DNA of 50,836 nt from Akkermansia sp. (GTDB lineage Bacteria > Verrucomicrobiota > Verrucomicrobiia > Verrucomicrobiales > Akkermansiaceae): the NCBI GenBank assembly GCA_017555025.1, contig JAFZHC010000023.1, forward strand, positions 1 through 50,836, given 5' to 3'. The notes under the pieces are model-generated. The model worked only from the letters and a program-made list of their open reading frames with translations, was not told the origin of the DNA and ran no database searches. Position numbers and translations under genes: made by a program. This document shows positions 30,992 to 39,783 of the stretch, in pieces. How positions within the stretch are numbered: the stretch's first letter is position 1; every line of letters starts with the position of its first letter.

Positions 30992-32755
30992 ATGACCTTC
31001 CTCGAATTCATCCGCAAAAACTCACTGCTGGTTCTCATCGTGATTGTCGCCATCGGCGCCGGTCTGCTGATGATGGACTACGGTAATCAGGGTAGTGCCT
31101 TCTCACGTGATTTCCATATTCAGGTGAACGGCACCAACTATAACACAGCAGAAGTATACAACCTTGGCGAAAATGGTCAGGGAGTTATACAAAACCTCTA
31201 TTCCTCCACCTACAGCAAGCTGCGCGACCGTTTCGACGCCAATGACGACGACGAGTTGAGTGCAGATGAATCCGCTGCGCTGGAGGCTTGGGTGCAGCAG
31301 CACCCCGAGGTAGACGCAAGCCTGACACGTCTGCAATATATCCTTAATTGCTGGAGCTACGGCATTTGCGCTCGCGCTGAGGAGAATGTAGCCATCAACC
31401 GTGCCGTACTGCACGAGGAAGCCGCAGCGCTGGGTATCGTACCTTCCAAAGAGCAGATTGACACGTTCATTCGCAACCTGCCCGCCTTCATTAATGCTGA
31501 CGGCAGCTTTGACAACAAACTTTACCAGAACCTGACCGGTTATTACGACGGGGTATCCAACAACCCCATGGAAAAAGCTTTCCGTAGCGTGATTTCTGAC
31601 ATCATCGTGTGGGAGACTATCGGCTCCATTGTGACTCAGGGTGTTACCCACAACTCCAAGGTACAGGGCATGATGATTGACGCCGGCAACCAGAGCGTAA
31701 GCGGCAAGACCGCATGGCTCGCTGCCGATAAAGTGACGGCTCCTGCCGACCCCACTGAGGATGAACTTAAAAGCTGGTGGGAGGCTCACAGCAACAACTA
31801 CAAGAGCGAACAGCGCCGCATCATTTCTCTTTACACCCTCACCCCCGGCAAGGATGTAACTGTCGATGCCATGCTGAATACGGCTGACATCATCATGGAG
31901 GAGCTCTCCATGTCCAACGGCGGTGGGCTCGACACCATTCTGGAGAATGCTGCCAACAATCCTGAACATGCCGAGTTCACATACAAGCAGGCAGATGGGG
32001 CTACTCACGTTACCCTGCCCCTGTGCACCGAGGCAGAGGCCCCGGCCGAGCTTCAGACAAAAGTTGAGCACAATGGCAGCAGCACCAGTCTGGCCGCTAT
32101 CGCCTTCAATGAAATCGAAGGTGGCGTCGACGTAGCAACCTACGAGCAGGCTAAGCAGAATGGGCAGGCAGACAAGATTGCCGGCATTCAGCAAGTGCGC
32201 GGGTTCTTCCTGACAGCAGATAACAAGCTCGTGCTCATTCGCGTGGAGGCTGTTGAGCCCCCGGCAGTACTGCCCTACGAGCAGGCTCGCGATAAAGCCC
32301 TTGCCGACATGAAGGCAGAGCGTGCCGACAATGCACTGCAGCTTGCAGCAGAAAAGCTTCATAAGGAAATGAGTGATGCTGTAGCCGCCGGTGAGAGCAT
32401 TGATGCAGTATTCGCCAAAGCCTCCACTGCCGGTGCTGAGGTGAGTGAGTTCGGCCCCTGCGAGCTGAGCATCAATTCCTCTCTGCCCGAAGGAGTGAGT
32501 GTGCAAAACCTGCTGACAACGGCCAGCGGTAAGCTTTGCCCCCTGGCCATCCTGCCCACGGGTGCCCGCATCACCACTGTGCAGGAGCGTACCGTACCGG
32601 AGGATGCACAATACAACATGGTTAAGCTCATGTACAAACTTCCCATGAGCAATGCCACGCTGCAAAACAACGTCATGCTTGACTGGCTGACAACAGCTTA
32701 CACGCGATTCAACGTGCTTCTGGCCGATTATGTGCAGAAGCATGGCAGCAAGTAA
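30992..32755 (+). CDS. SurA/PpiD-like membrane-anchored periplasmic folding factor
   Basis: A 587-aa protein with one N-terminal membrane anchor (residues ~10-28, NSLLVLIVIVAIGAGLLM) and a large periplasmic part. The SurA_N-like helices (AEENVAINRAVLHEEAAALG, PSKEQIDTFIRNLPAF) and the layout resemble PpiD, the folding factor at the translocon exit. The region after ~250 (RRIISLYTLTPGK to VRVEAVEPPAVLPYEQARDK, by position ~260-430) could be a parvulin-like domain, but its catalytic residues are not obvious. An unusual feature is an EF-hand-like loop at residues 82-93. It is co-transcribed with the peptide transporter 18 bp downstream. Confidence 0.75.
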   Translation: MTFLEFIRKNSLLVLIVIVAIGAGLLMMDYGNQGSAFSRDFHIQVNGTNYNTAEVYNLGENGQGVIQNLYSSTYSKLRDRFDANDDDELSADESAALEAWVQQHPEVDASLTRLQYILNCWSYGICARAEENVAINRAVLHEEAAALGIVPSKEQIDTFIRNLPAFINADGSFDNKLYQNLTGYYDGVSNNPMEKAFRSVISDIIVWETIGSIVTQGVTHNSKVQGMMIDAGNQSVSGKTAWLAADKVTAPADPTEDELKSWWEAHSNNYKSEQRRIISLYTLTPGKDVTVDAMLNTADIIMEELSMSNGGGLDTILENAANNPEHAEFTYKQADGATHVTLPLCTEAEAPAELQTKVEHNGSSTSLAAIAFNEIEGGVDVATYEQAKQNGQADKIAGIQQVRGFFLTADNKLVLIRVEAVEPPAVLPYEQARDKALADMKAERADNALQLAAEKLHKEMSDAVAAGESIDAVFAKASTAGAEVSEFGPCELSINSSLPEGVSVQNLLTTASGKLCPLAILPTGARITTVQERTVPEDAQYNMVKLMYKLPMSNATLQNNVMLDWLTTAYTRFNVLLADYVQKHGSK

Positions 32756-32773
32756 CCCTCTATACAGGCACCT

Positions 32774-34399
32774 ATGCCCTTTCCCTCGCAGGCAAAATAT
32801 ATTGTCGGCAATGAAGCGTGCGAACGCTTCAGCTTCTACGGCATGAAGAGCATTCTCGTGCTCTACATGGTAAACGCTCTCGCGATGAGCGAGAGCGCTG
32901 CCATGGAGGTAGCACACCTCTTTAATGCACTCATATACATTCTGCCCCTGCTGGGAGCATGGATAGCCGATAGATTTCTCGGACGCTACCGCACCATCCT
33001 CTATGTGTCACTCTTCTACTGCTTGGGACATGGTGTACTGGCCACGGCCGACTTGACCACCAGCATCGAACAGAAGCGCATTATTCTGATGACCGGCCTG
33101 TTCATCATTGCGCTGGGTGCCGGCGGCATCAAACCTTGTGTATCTGCCTTCGTTGGTGATCAGGTGGGAGGCTTCGACAGCAAGACGATGACGCGTGTCT
33201 ACGCGGCATTCTACTGGTCGATTAATTTCGGCTCCTTCTTCTCCTTCCTCGTCATCCCCTGGGTACATAAAAACTGGGGATACAGCTGGGCATTTGCCAT
33301 TCCCGGCATATTCATGGCTCTGGCTACTTTTGTCTTCTGGTGCGGTCGCAAGCAGTACCTGCACAAAGCGCCCGCACAGCCGGAGTTTGTACCGGCTCTG
33401 CTCTGCCGCATTTTCCGCGGTGCTCATGAGGCCTGTGCCCGTTATGGCGGAGCTGCAGTCAGCAAAGCCACCACGACTGCCATTCAGATTGGCTGCTTCA
33501 TTGTTGTTGCACCCATCGTTGTAGGGCTAGCCGTATGGGCGAAGGATGGAGCCACTCAAATCGCCACCTTAGCCGGACTGGGCGAGACAACAGCCGACTT
33601 CTGCGGGCTCATCGCTCTTCTGCTCTATGTGGCAGCACTCATTCTGGCCGCGCTCAAGGCAGCAGCTACGTTCGGCATGCAGAATTTCTTCGGGACTACC
33701 GGCAGCATGATTTTCAATAAGCGCGAAGTAACGGAGCAGCGCTATGACAGCGAGCAGCGCAAGGAAGCTCGCAACATGCTGCGCGTACTCACGGTGTTCC
33801 TGCTCATCATCCCCTTCTGGAGTTTGTATGATCAGACTTCGACCAGCTGGGTTCTGCAAGGTCGCTCCATGGATGAAATTCAGTTCACCATCTTTGGCAT
33901 CAACTTCTTCTTTGGGGCGGAAGAAATGCAGAGCATCAACCCTGCATTTGTCATGACGCTGGTACCCATCGTGACGTTGTTGGTGTACCCCTACATCGGC
34001 AAATGGAGCCACCCGCTCAAGCGAATGGGGCTCGGCATTGTGCTGGCAGGCGGTGCTTATGGCATTGTGGCTTGGTTGCAAACTCGACTGGATACGGGGG
34101 AACAGCTCAGCATCCTCTGGCAGGCGATTCCCTATTTCGTCATTACCGTGGCCGAAATTTTGGTAAGTACGACCGGTCTGGAATATGCTTACACTGCAGC
34201 CGGAGATAAGCTCAAAAGCATTGTGTCGAGTTTCTGGTTCCTCACCAGCACTCTAGGCAACTTCCTCGTCATCTACCTCACGGGTATTGTAGACCATCCG
34301 GCCTCTACCGGCACCTTCCTGTTCTATGGAGCCATGAGCGTCATTATCGGCCTCGTCTTCATCTTTGTCACGACCCGTAAGAGCTTCAAGGCAGAGTAA
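32774..34399 (+). CDS. POT/PTR family peptide:proton symporter
   Basis: A 541-aa major-facilitator membrane protein with about 12-14 membrane segments, expected to import di- or tripeptides with protons. The family signature near the N-terminus is present as NEACERFSFYGMKSILVLYM (ExxERFxYYG type), followed by GAWIADRFLGRYRTI and GAGGIKPCVSAFVGDQ. AFYWSINFGSFFS is the next conserved helix. It is somewhat longer than E. coli DtpA, with an extended cytoplasmic loop around residues 195-230. It follows the SurA/PpiD-like gene after 18 bp and ends with a terminator. Confidence 0.92.
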   Translation: MPFPSQAKYIVGNEACERFSFYGMKSILVLYMVNALAMSESAAMEVAHLFNALIYILPLLGAWIADRFLGRYRTILYVSLFYCLGHGVLATADLTTSIEQKRIILMTGLFIIALGAGGIKPCVSAFVGDQVGGFDSKTMTRVYAAFYWSINFGSFFSFLVIPWVHKNWGYSWAFAIPGIFMALATFVFWCGRKQYLHKAPAQPEFVPALLCRIFRGAHEACARYGGAAVSKATTTAIQIGCFIVVAPIVVGLAVWAKDGATQIATLAGLGETTADFCGLIALLLYVAALILAALKAAATFGMQNFFGTTGSMIFNKREVTEQRYDSEQRKEARNMLRVLTVFLLIIPFWSLYDQTSTSWVLQGRSMDEIQFTIFGINFFFGAEEMQSINPAFVMTLVPIVTLLVYPYIGKWSHPLKRMGLGIVLAGGAYGIVAWLQTRLDTGEQLSILWQAIPYFVITVAEILVSTTGLEYAYTAAGDKLKSIVSSFWFLTSTLGNFLVIYLTGIVDHPASTGTFLFYGAMSVIIGLVFIFVTTRKSFKAE

Positions 34400-34414
34400 A
34401 ACACGGATTCTTCC

Positions 34415-34460
34415 AAAACATATCAGCCGCCATTCTCGCGAACGGCGGCTGATATGTTTT
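34415..34460 (+). terminator. Terminator after the peptide transporter
   Basis: AAAACATATCAGCCGCC pairs with GGCGGCTGATATGTTTT around a 12-base loop. The A-run and T-run make it usable in both directions; the convergent SGNH gene ends 27 bp further on. Confidence 0.85.
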
Positions 34461-34486
34461 ACATCAAGTATAATTCGGGGGCTCTC

Positions 34487-35887
34487 TTACAGAGGCGGAG
34501 CCCAGGCACCGGCAGCAGCTCGTAACGGGCTCTCCCCTGCACCTTTAGCCCCGGGCATAGTGAGCAATGCTCCATTCACCCAACAATTAGCGGACTGCGG
34601 CATGGAGGGTAACGCCTCTCCGATAAGCCGCTCTCCCAACCAGACATAAAATCCCTGAGAACGATTTTCAACCTCGTTGCCGGGCACCCAAGCCACTTGC
34701 AGGTTCTCCGCATTCTTCGACATATCGCCGCAATAAAGAACGGTGTTTTCATTCCAACGAATGTCACTCTCCGTCATAGTCAGAATGCCGCATATCTCCA
34801 AATCGGGGCGACAGACGCACAAACGCATGGCGGGTGAGGAGGACCAACCATCAACAGCACCATTCCCCACGCAAGGAGCCTTTACTGCTACCGTAAGACC
34901 GTTCTGAGTCTCCAAGGCCCGCCATTCCTCCAACGGAATATGGTTGCGACGATTGCCCTCGCAGGGGAAATCGGCCATAGGCTTACGCTCCAGACCGACG
35001 GTGCGACCACCCACCCCCAAAGCACGGGCAACTTCTGCCGCAACGAGCATATCGCCTTGGTCTGTGGGGTGCAACCCATCCCGGGGGCTGAAGAACTGAG
35101 GTTCGGCGACACCGGGTTTATCGGCGCGTGTGACATCAACCAGCCCGCGGTTCACATCCACCCACTCCAGATTTTTATCAGCAGCCCAAGCGGCAAGAGC
35201 AGCGTTCAGTTTGTTCAGAGCCACATAATCGGCAGGGGCATGGCTGTGAGGAGTAGCAACATCATGCCAGGTCGGTATACTGAGCAGCAGAATTCGAGCA
35301 GCCGGATTAGCTTGTCGCATAGCCGCCACAATCGTATCCATATCACCACCGGGGCTCAGGAGATTATGTTTAACCTCGGCATAGAAGTGCTCCAGCCCGA
35401 AACCGCCTCGACGACCATAATCTGAGAAAGTATCATTGGTGCCGATGAGAAGCACAAAAACGTCAGGCATCTCCGTAGCGGCATCGATACGGAACTTGCC
35501 TGTATATGAAGTATCGAGTCCAAGCCAGTCGTATATATTGGAATTTCCCAAGCGTCCGGAATGGTTCATACGCCCGGCAACTTCGTACGCACGCTCTGAG
35601 CTCATGGCTGAGTGACGGTTATTGAAGGGCACACCGGCATACTTCGTTCCGGCAGGAGTACCGGTCTGTGGGCGGAGATTATCCTGAGTCACACCAACCG
35701 CAACAAACTGCACTCCATTATCAACCAAAATCTTATGTAATGGCCAGCGGTATGAGGATGTGCCAAAACCATGCGTAATGGAATCACCCACAAACATGAT
35801 GCGCCCCAGCTGTAGCGTCTGTTCTGCCCCGCAGGCAACACAGCCGGTCAATAGCCCTAAGAGAAATGTTCTGAATCCCGGTTTCAT
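34487..35887 (-). CDS. Secreted SGNH/GDSL hydrolase
   Basis: A 466-aa exported esterase-like protein. The N-terminus FLLGLLTGCVACGAEQ could be a lipoprotein signal (LTGC) or a cleaved signal peptide. Block I is RIMFVGDSITHGFG with the nucleophilic serine, block III VLLIGTNDTFSD, and block V SPRDGLHPTDQGD with the catalytic Asp and His. The C-terminal ~170 residues form an extra beta-rich domain ending in a sialate-esterase-like or jelly-roll style. The substrate is unknown; acetyl esters on host or dietary glycans are plausible. The start is fixed by a promoter -10 box 6 bp upstream. Confidence 0.88.
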   Translation of the reverse strand: MKPGFRTFLLGLLTGCVACGAEQTLQLGRIMFVGDSITHGFGTSSYRWPLHKILVDNGVQFVAVGVTQDNLRPQTGTPAGTKYAGVPFNNRHSAMSSERAYEVAGRMNHSGRLGNSNIYDWLGLDTSYTGKFRIDAATEMPDVFVLLIGTNDTFSDYGRRGGFGLEHFYAEVKHNLLSPGGDMDTIVAAMRQANPAARILLLSIPTWHDVATPHSHAPADYVALNKLNAALAAWAADKNLEWVDVNRGLVDVTRADKPGVAEPQFFSPRDGLHPTDQGDMLVAAEVARALGVGGRTVGLERKPMADFPCEGNRRNHIPLEEWRALETQNGLTVAVKAPCVGNGAVDGWSSSPAMRLCVCRPDLEICGILTMTESDIRWNENTVLYCGDMSKNAENLQVAWVPGNEVENRSQGFYVWLGERLIGEALPSMPQSANCWVNGALLTMPGAKGAGESPLRAAAGAWAPPL

Positions 35888-35893
35888 ACCGAT

Positions 35894-35922
35894 ACAATAA
35901 CAGAATAATTTGCCGATAGCAA
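35894..35922 (-). promoter_or_regulatory. Leaderless-type promoter of the SGNH hydrolase
   Basis: Minus strand: TTGCTA (35922-35917), a 17-bp spacer and TATTGT (35899-35894), then 6 bp to ATG 35887. It sits immediately after the stop of the BASS gene. Confidence 0.7.
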
Positions 35923-36876
35923 TTACTTTCTGTGCCGCTTATCCCACAAAGAAAACAGTGCCGCTATCAGCGTACCGGAAATAGAATGCCAGACGCAGGA
36001 AATGGCAGCCGCAATGGCAGCCTCCGGCAGCAGCGGGAAGTGCCGCCCGGCCAGCACAGTAGCCAGACCGGCATTCTGCATACCTACTTCAATAGAAAGA
36101 GTTCGGCGCTTTGCCTTCCCCATGCGGGTAAGCAGCCCCGTCATATACCCGAGCACATAGCCTAATGAATTGTGCAGGAAAATACAAAGGAATATAAGTG
36201 CGCCGCTCTCAAAAAAGCTGTTGCCATGTGCCGAAGTCACACCACCGACAATGCAGGCCAGCCCCAATACGGCAGCACCGGGCATCAGGCGGCAGAATGT
36301 CTGATAAGCCGAGCTGTGCCGGAAAGTCCAGTTGCAGAAAGTCCCCACACCGACAGGCAACAATGTTACCAGCAAAATACTGCGAAAAAGCCCCCAAGCA
36401 TCCACCTCAATACTCTCGCCGGCCAACCAGAGCACTAACAGAGGAGTCATCAGCGGGGCCAACAGGGTGGAGGCCGTTGTCATACCCACGGAATAAGCGA
36501 CATCACCTTTGCAAAGCAGGCTCATAATGTTGCTGGAAACACCGCCGGGGCTGCAGCCAACCAGAATAAGCCCGGCGGCTATCCCCTTGGGCAATCCGAA
36601 GCAGTATACCAAAGCACATGCCAGCAGAGGCATGATAGTATATTGAGCCACGGCACCGATAAAAATATCCCACGGGCGCTGAGCCAATATGCGAAAATCC
36701 TCCGTTGTAAGGGTCATACCCATCGTGAGCATAATACCACCCAGAATGCAGGTCTGAATATCCCCCCGCACCCAGTCAAAGGCTGACGGGAAGATACAGG
36801 TCAATGCAGCTACAGCTATGATGAACGGAGCAGTATATGCCGACAACCAGGTAGAACAGGCAAGTAGAAAACGCAT
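35923..36876 (-). CDS. Bile acid:sodium symporter family (BASS) transporter
   Basis: A 317-aa polytopic membrane protein with about nine or ten hydrophobic segments. LGGIMLTMGMTLTTEDFRIL is the characteristic first half motif; GLILVGCSPGGVSSNIMSLL and SIEVGMQNAGLATVLAGRHF are the two discontinuous-helix motifs that bind sodium. Bacterial BASS proteins carry organic anions such as pantoate or keto acids as well as bile acids, so the substrate is open. No clear promoter is seen upstream. The SGNH gene follows on the same strand with its own promoter. Confidence 0.9.
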   Translation of the reverse strand: MRFLLACSTWLSAYTAPFIIAVAALTCIFPSAFDWVRGDIQTCILGGIMLTMGMTLTTEDFRILAQRPWDIFIGAVAQYTIMPLLACALVYCFGLPKGIAAGLILVGCSPGGVSSNIMSLLCKGDVAYSVGMTTASTLLAPLMTPLLVLWLAGESIEVDAWGLFRSILLVTLLPVGVGTFCNWTFRHSSAYQTFCRLMPGAAVLGLACIVGGVTSAHGNSFFESGALIFLCIFLHNSLGYVLGYMTGLLTRMGKAKRRTLSIEVGMQNAGLATVLAGRHFPLLPEAAIAAAISCVWHSISGTLIAALFSLWDKRHRK

Positions 36877-37018
36877 TTTGAAGTACGAGGAACGAAGACT
36901 AAAGACGAAATAGGAGCAAGTCGGCTAACGCCGAAGAAGCAAGCGAAAAAGCCGACACCGCAGGCACTAAATATGCACCTCTTTAGGGCAGCGCTGTCAT
37001 TTGGAAGATGAGGAAAAA
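36877..37018. other. Intergenic spacer with hairpin 36920-36956
   Basis: No gene. GTCGGCT (36920-36926) is repeated inverted as AGCCGAC (36950-36956), with an inner CGGC/GCCG. The sequence at 36880-36910 is made of GTACGAGG/GAACGAAG/GACTAAAG-like words similar to those near 19680. The promoter of the BASS gene should be here but is not evident. Confidence 0.5.
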
Positions 37019-37053
37019 ATTACGATAGACAATACAAGCTTGTCTATCGTAAT
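37019..37053 (-). terminator. Terminator after menC
   Basis: A perfect 14-bp stem ATTACGATAGACAA/TTGTCTATCGTAAT around 7 bases, followed on the minus strand by TTTTTT. Confidence 0.85.
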
Positions 37054-37078
37054 GAAATAAAAGGGAATCAACAGCGCA

Positions 37079-38020
37079 TCAGAGCTTCTTCCAGGGCAGA
37101 GCCTTCAGCAGGGAGTCAAAGCCGAGGCCGGTCCCCTTGGGCACGCGGAACTCAGGCGTAACATCCATACCCAGCTCTTCAGAGAAGGCGTTGGGACGGT
37201 AGACGTGGTGCGTCACGAGCCCGCACAGCGGCACTTCCTCAGCAGGTTTGCCGGTATAGAACTTAGCAGCGTTGTAGGCAGCCCAGCACTGACCAAGCGG
37301 GTGGTCAAGATAGGTAGTAAACACGGGCAGACCGCTGGTGCTGTGATGGCGAGCCGGCTTCACCAAACGCATCATCGGCTTGGTGGTACGAGCAGGAATG
37401 GAGCTCTCCTGCATGGGTGTGTCGTAACCCAGCGGCATACCGGCATCCTGCAGGGTCTGCCAGGTTTGCACATCATAATAGCAAGGGTCCTCCACAAAGT
37501 CGATGCGAGCCTTCATGGCATCGGAAAGCATATCCCAGAACTTCAGGGCAGCATCCAGAGAAAGGGTGCAGTTAAAATCAACACGCCACTTCCAATCGGG
37601 AACCATCGAGGCCAGGTTGGTAAGGCGCTCCACAGTAGCGGCCAGCTTGGGAACAACCTTAATCTTGCCTACGCGGAAACCACGCTGGTGCAGGTTGTAC
37701 ACCTGAGACGGAGTTGCACTCACAGCAAGAGTGGCGTGGCTGCGGGGAATAGTAAGCCCTTCGAACAGACTGACGCCGTTGGCTCGTGCCTCACCATCGA
37801 GCTCAATGCACTTCAGAGCACGTTCGCCAAGACGCAGCGGGGTGCCGTCGCGCAGAGCATCCAGCTCATACTCAAGGGGAGAATCGCCCAGCTCAGGCCA
37901 GGACTGCAGGCAGGCGTAGCCGCCGTTATCACCGCGCAGAAGCACGCCCTCACGCGGCTGGGCGGCAGCACGAGCGCTCAGAGCGCCCACGGGATAAAGT
38001 GTATAAGGAGTGTAGTGCAT
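37079..38020 (-). CDS. menC: o-Succinylbenzoate synthase
   Basis: A 313-aa enolase-superfamily enzyme that dehydrates SHCHC in menaquinone synthesis. The acid/base lysines lie in FRVGKIKVVPK. The metal ligands are in WRVDFNCTLS, IDFVEDPC and the third aspartate region GYDTPMQESS. The second catalytic lysine is in RTTKPMMRLVKPAR. Sequence identity within this family is low, so the name rests on these motifs plus the presence of menA. It starts 8 bp after the stop of the secreted-protein gene and ends in a terminator, so the two are one transcript. Confidence 0.85.
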   Translation of the reverse strand: MHYTPYTLYPVGALSARAAAQPREGVLLRGDNGGYACLQSWPELGDSPLEYELDALRDGTPLRLGERALKCIELDGEARANGVSLFEGLTIPRSHATLAVSATPSQVYNLHQRGFRVGKIKVVPKLAATVERLTNLASMVPDWKWRVDFNCTLSLDAALKFWDMLSDAMKARIDFVEDPCYYDVQTWQTLQDAGMPLGYDTPMQESSIPARTTKPMMRLVKPARHHSTSGLPVFTTYLDHPLGQCWAAYNAAKFYTGKPAEEVPLCGLVTHHVYRPNAFSEELGMDVTPEFRVPKGTGLGFDSLLKALPWKKL

Positions 38021-38028
38021 GCCCCAGT

Positions 38029-38847
38029 TTACTCTTTTTGCGGGCTTTTGTCACGCGGTTTCTGTGTACTAGCAGGCATTTCGGGCATAAAATGCGGCAG
38101 AATGATAGTTTTATACATCCAATCGAGCTCATTCTCATACTGACCGCGCTCCTGCAATTCATTAAACCAGCGAGAAAGGGACTGAAGAGGGCGCTCCATC
38201 GGCAGATACTCGCAGGAGGGTTCAGCGAGTAGCCCCAGTGCCGTGAATATATATTTTCCGTTTACCACAACATGCAAGAGCGAGTCATTGAGCAAATGAG
38301 GAGCTACCGCAGCAGCATAGCTGACAAAGTCACACACATCATCCTTCGGTTTAATCGGCACATGCGCTTCTGCGGCTTTCAGGTATCGGCTCATCATATC
38401 ACATCCCCCGGTCGGCATGGGTACCGCCACACGGCACCATGAAAATTCCTTCTCAGCCCCCTCTTTTACAGCCGGGCTGAGCATAACGATTTCATCCGCC
38501 TTTATCAACACTATGTTCCCCTGCCAATATAAAGACGGCCTTAAACGCTCCTCTACAAAAATAATGCTGTAGTGCCTCGAATCTTCGGGGAGCATCGTCC
38601 ACCAGGAAGGCAACTCAGGGGCCTCATCCAACTCACCCTCCTCCGGCACCGGAGCTTCGCTTTTCAGACGGAGCAGACCATGCCCCACAGGCAGCAACTC
38701 TCGCCCCCGCAGCAACACATCAGCCGCCGCCTGCACTTCTCGTAACAGATATTGCGAAGCATGCTCACCTTCATGTGCGCCCCATAAACCGAATGCAGCA
38801 GGAGCAGAAACACAGAACAGGCAGAAAAGTAATATTCGTCGCAACAT
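38029..38847 (-). CDS. Secreted protein of unknown function
   Basis: A 272-aa exported protein (signal peptide LLFCLFCVSAPAAFG). The mature part has a His/Glu-rich start (GAHEGEHASQYLL) and several cysteines (WCRVAVPMPTGGCDM, DDVCDFVSYAA), but no family is recognised. ATG 38847 is given; a GTG at 38850 directly before it is also possible, because the -10 TATAAT lies 8 bp and 5 bp upstream respectively. It is the first gene of a transcript with menC, with no obvious functional link. Confidence 0.7.
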   Translation of the reverse strand: MLRRILLFCLFCVSAPAAFGLWGAHEGEHASQYLLREVQAAADVLLRGRELLPVGHGLLRLKSEAPVPEEGELDEAPELPSWWTMLPEDSRHYSIIFVEERLRPSLYWQGNIVLIKADEIVMLSPAVKEGAEKEFSWCRVAVPMPTGGCDMMSRYLKAAEAHVPIKPKDDVCDFVSYAAAVAPHLLNDSLLHVVVNGKYIFTALGLLAEPSCEYLPMERPLQSLSRWFNELQERGQYENELDWMYKTIILPHFMPEMPASTQKPRDKSPQKE

Positions 38848-38855
38848 CACCCCGC

Positions 38856-38883
38856 ATTATAGCATTATCCTCACCTATTGCAA
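38856..38883 (-). promoter_or_regulatory. Promoter of the secreted protein-menC operon
   Basis: Minus strand: TTGCAA (38883-38878), a 16-bp spacer and a perfect TATAAT (38861-38856), followed within 5-8 bp by the start codon. Confidence 0.75.
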
Positions 38884-38893
38884 GGATTTTTCA

Positions 38894-38922
38894 TTGACAG
38901 AACGAGCTCAATGGGGTACAAG
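38894..38922 (+). promoter_or_regulatory. Leaderless-type promoter of zupT
   Basis: Consensus TTGACA (38894-38899), a 17-bp spacer and TACAAG (38917-38922), then 6 bp to ATG 38929. In-frame ATGs at 38911 and 38923 lie inside or before the predicted start. Confidence 0.7.
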
Positions 38923-38928
38923 ATGGGC

Positions 38929-39735
38929 ATGTTCAATGGCATGGAAGAACAGTTACTCATAGGCGGAGCTCTCTCTCTGCTGGCTGGTCTGTGTACCGGC
39001 ATCGGTGCAGCAGTGGCGTTGTTTCTCAAGCGCACCAATGCCAAAATGCTTACGTTCTCCCTGGGAGCCAGCGCCGGCGTAATGGTGTACATCTCGTTCA
39101 TGGAGCTGATGCCGCTTGCCATGGAAAAGCTCGGAGAAGGATTAGCCAACAAATGGATTGTTTTGGGCGCATTTTTTGGAGGCATGGGACTGGCTGCGCT
39201 CATCGATAAACTCGTACCGGAGGATGAGAACCCGCACGAATTCCGAAGCGAAGATGAGGTTCACCGGGCACAGTATACAACCGTACAGGGGCGTGATAAA
39301 GTCAAGCGTTCAGCCTTTCTCTTTGCCATAGCCATCGGGGTACACAACTTCCCGGAGGGCATGGCAACAGTTGCCGCGGCCTTTGATAACGTAAGCATAG
39401 CAATGTCAGTAGCCTTGGCTGTAGCTATTCATAATATCCCGGAAGGCCTTACGGTAGCCGTACCTCTGCTCTATGGTACGGGTAGCCGTAAAAAAGCATT
39501 CTGGGTCGGCACTCTGACCGGATTGGCAGAGCCGCTGGGAGCCTTGGTATGCATGCTGGTATTGCTCCCCTTCCTTAGTGCTACTCTGCTGGGTATATTA
39601 TTTGCCGTCGTTGCCGGCATCATGGTGTTTATTTCGTTCGACGAATTGCTGCCTATGGCAGAGCGCTGGGGGCACCACCACCTGAGCATAGGCGGGGTGA
39701 TGAGCGGCATGTTCATCATGGCTGCTGTTCTGTAA
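38929..39735 (+). CDS. zupT: ZIP family metal transporter (ZupT-like)
   Basis: A 268-aa membrane protein with eight predicted segments that imports zinc and other divalent metals. The binding motifs in helices 4 and 5 are clear: AIGVHNFPEGMATV and AVAIHNIPEGLTVAVPLLYG. LGASAGVMVYISFMEL and VAGIMVFISFDELLPMAERW are the other conserved helices. The loop after helix 3 has acidic/histidine residues (PEDENPHEFRSEDEVH). Start ATG 38929 is chosen from the promoter spacing; it removes 17 residues of the longest possible frame, which begins with TTG. No Zur box was recognised. Confidence 0.92.
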   Translation: MFNGMEEQLLIGGALSLLAGLCTGIGAAVALFLKRTNAKMLTFSLGASAGVMVYISFMELMPLAMEKLGEGLANKWIVLGAFFGGMGLAALIDKLVPEDENPHEFRSEDEVHRAQYTTVQGRDKVKRSAFLFAIAIGVHNFPEGMATVAAAFDNVSIAMSVALAVAIHNIPEGLTVAVPLLYGTGSRKKAFWVGTLTGLAEPLGALVCMLVLLPFLSATLLGILFAVVAGIMVFISFDELLPMAERWGHHHLSIGGVMSGMFIMAAVL

Positions 39736-39755
39736 GCAAAGGGCTTACAGAATCA

Positions 39756-39783
39756 TGCCTGATGCCGCCGACGGCATCAGGCA
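39756..39783. terminator. Bidirectional hairpin between zupT and GYF gene B
   Basis: A perfect 12-bp stem TGCCTGATGCCG/CGGCATCAGGCA around CCGA, overlapping the last codons of the convergent gene. There is no long T-run. Confidence 0.65.

Noticed and set aside
31103..32917. 604-codon open frame on the minus strand opposite the SurA/PpiD-like gene
   Set aside because: The plus-strand gene has a promoter, membrane anchor and sensible composition; the antisense translation is His/Gly-rich without motifs and extends into the transporter gene.
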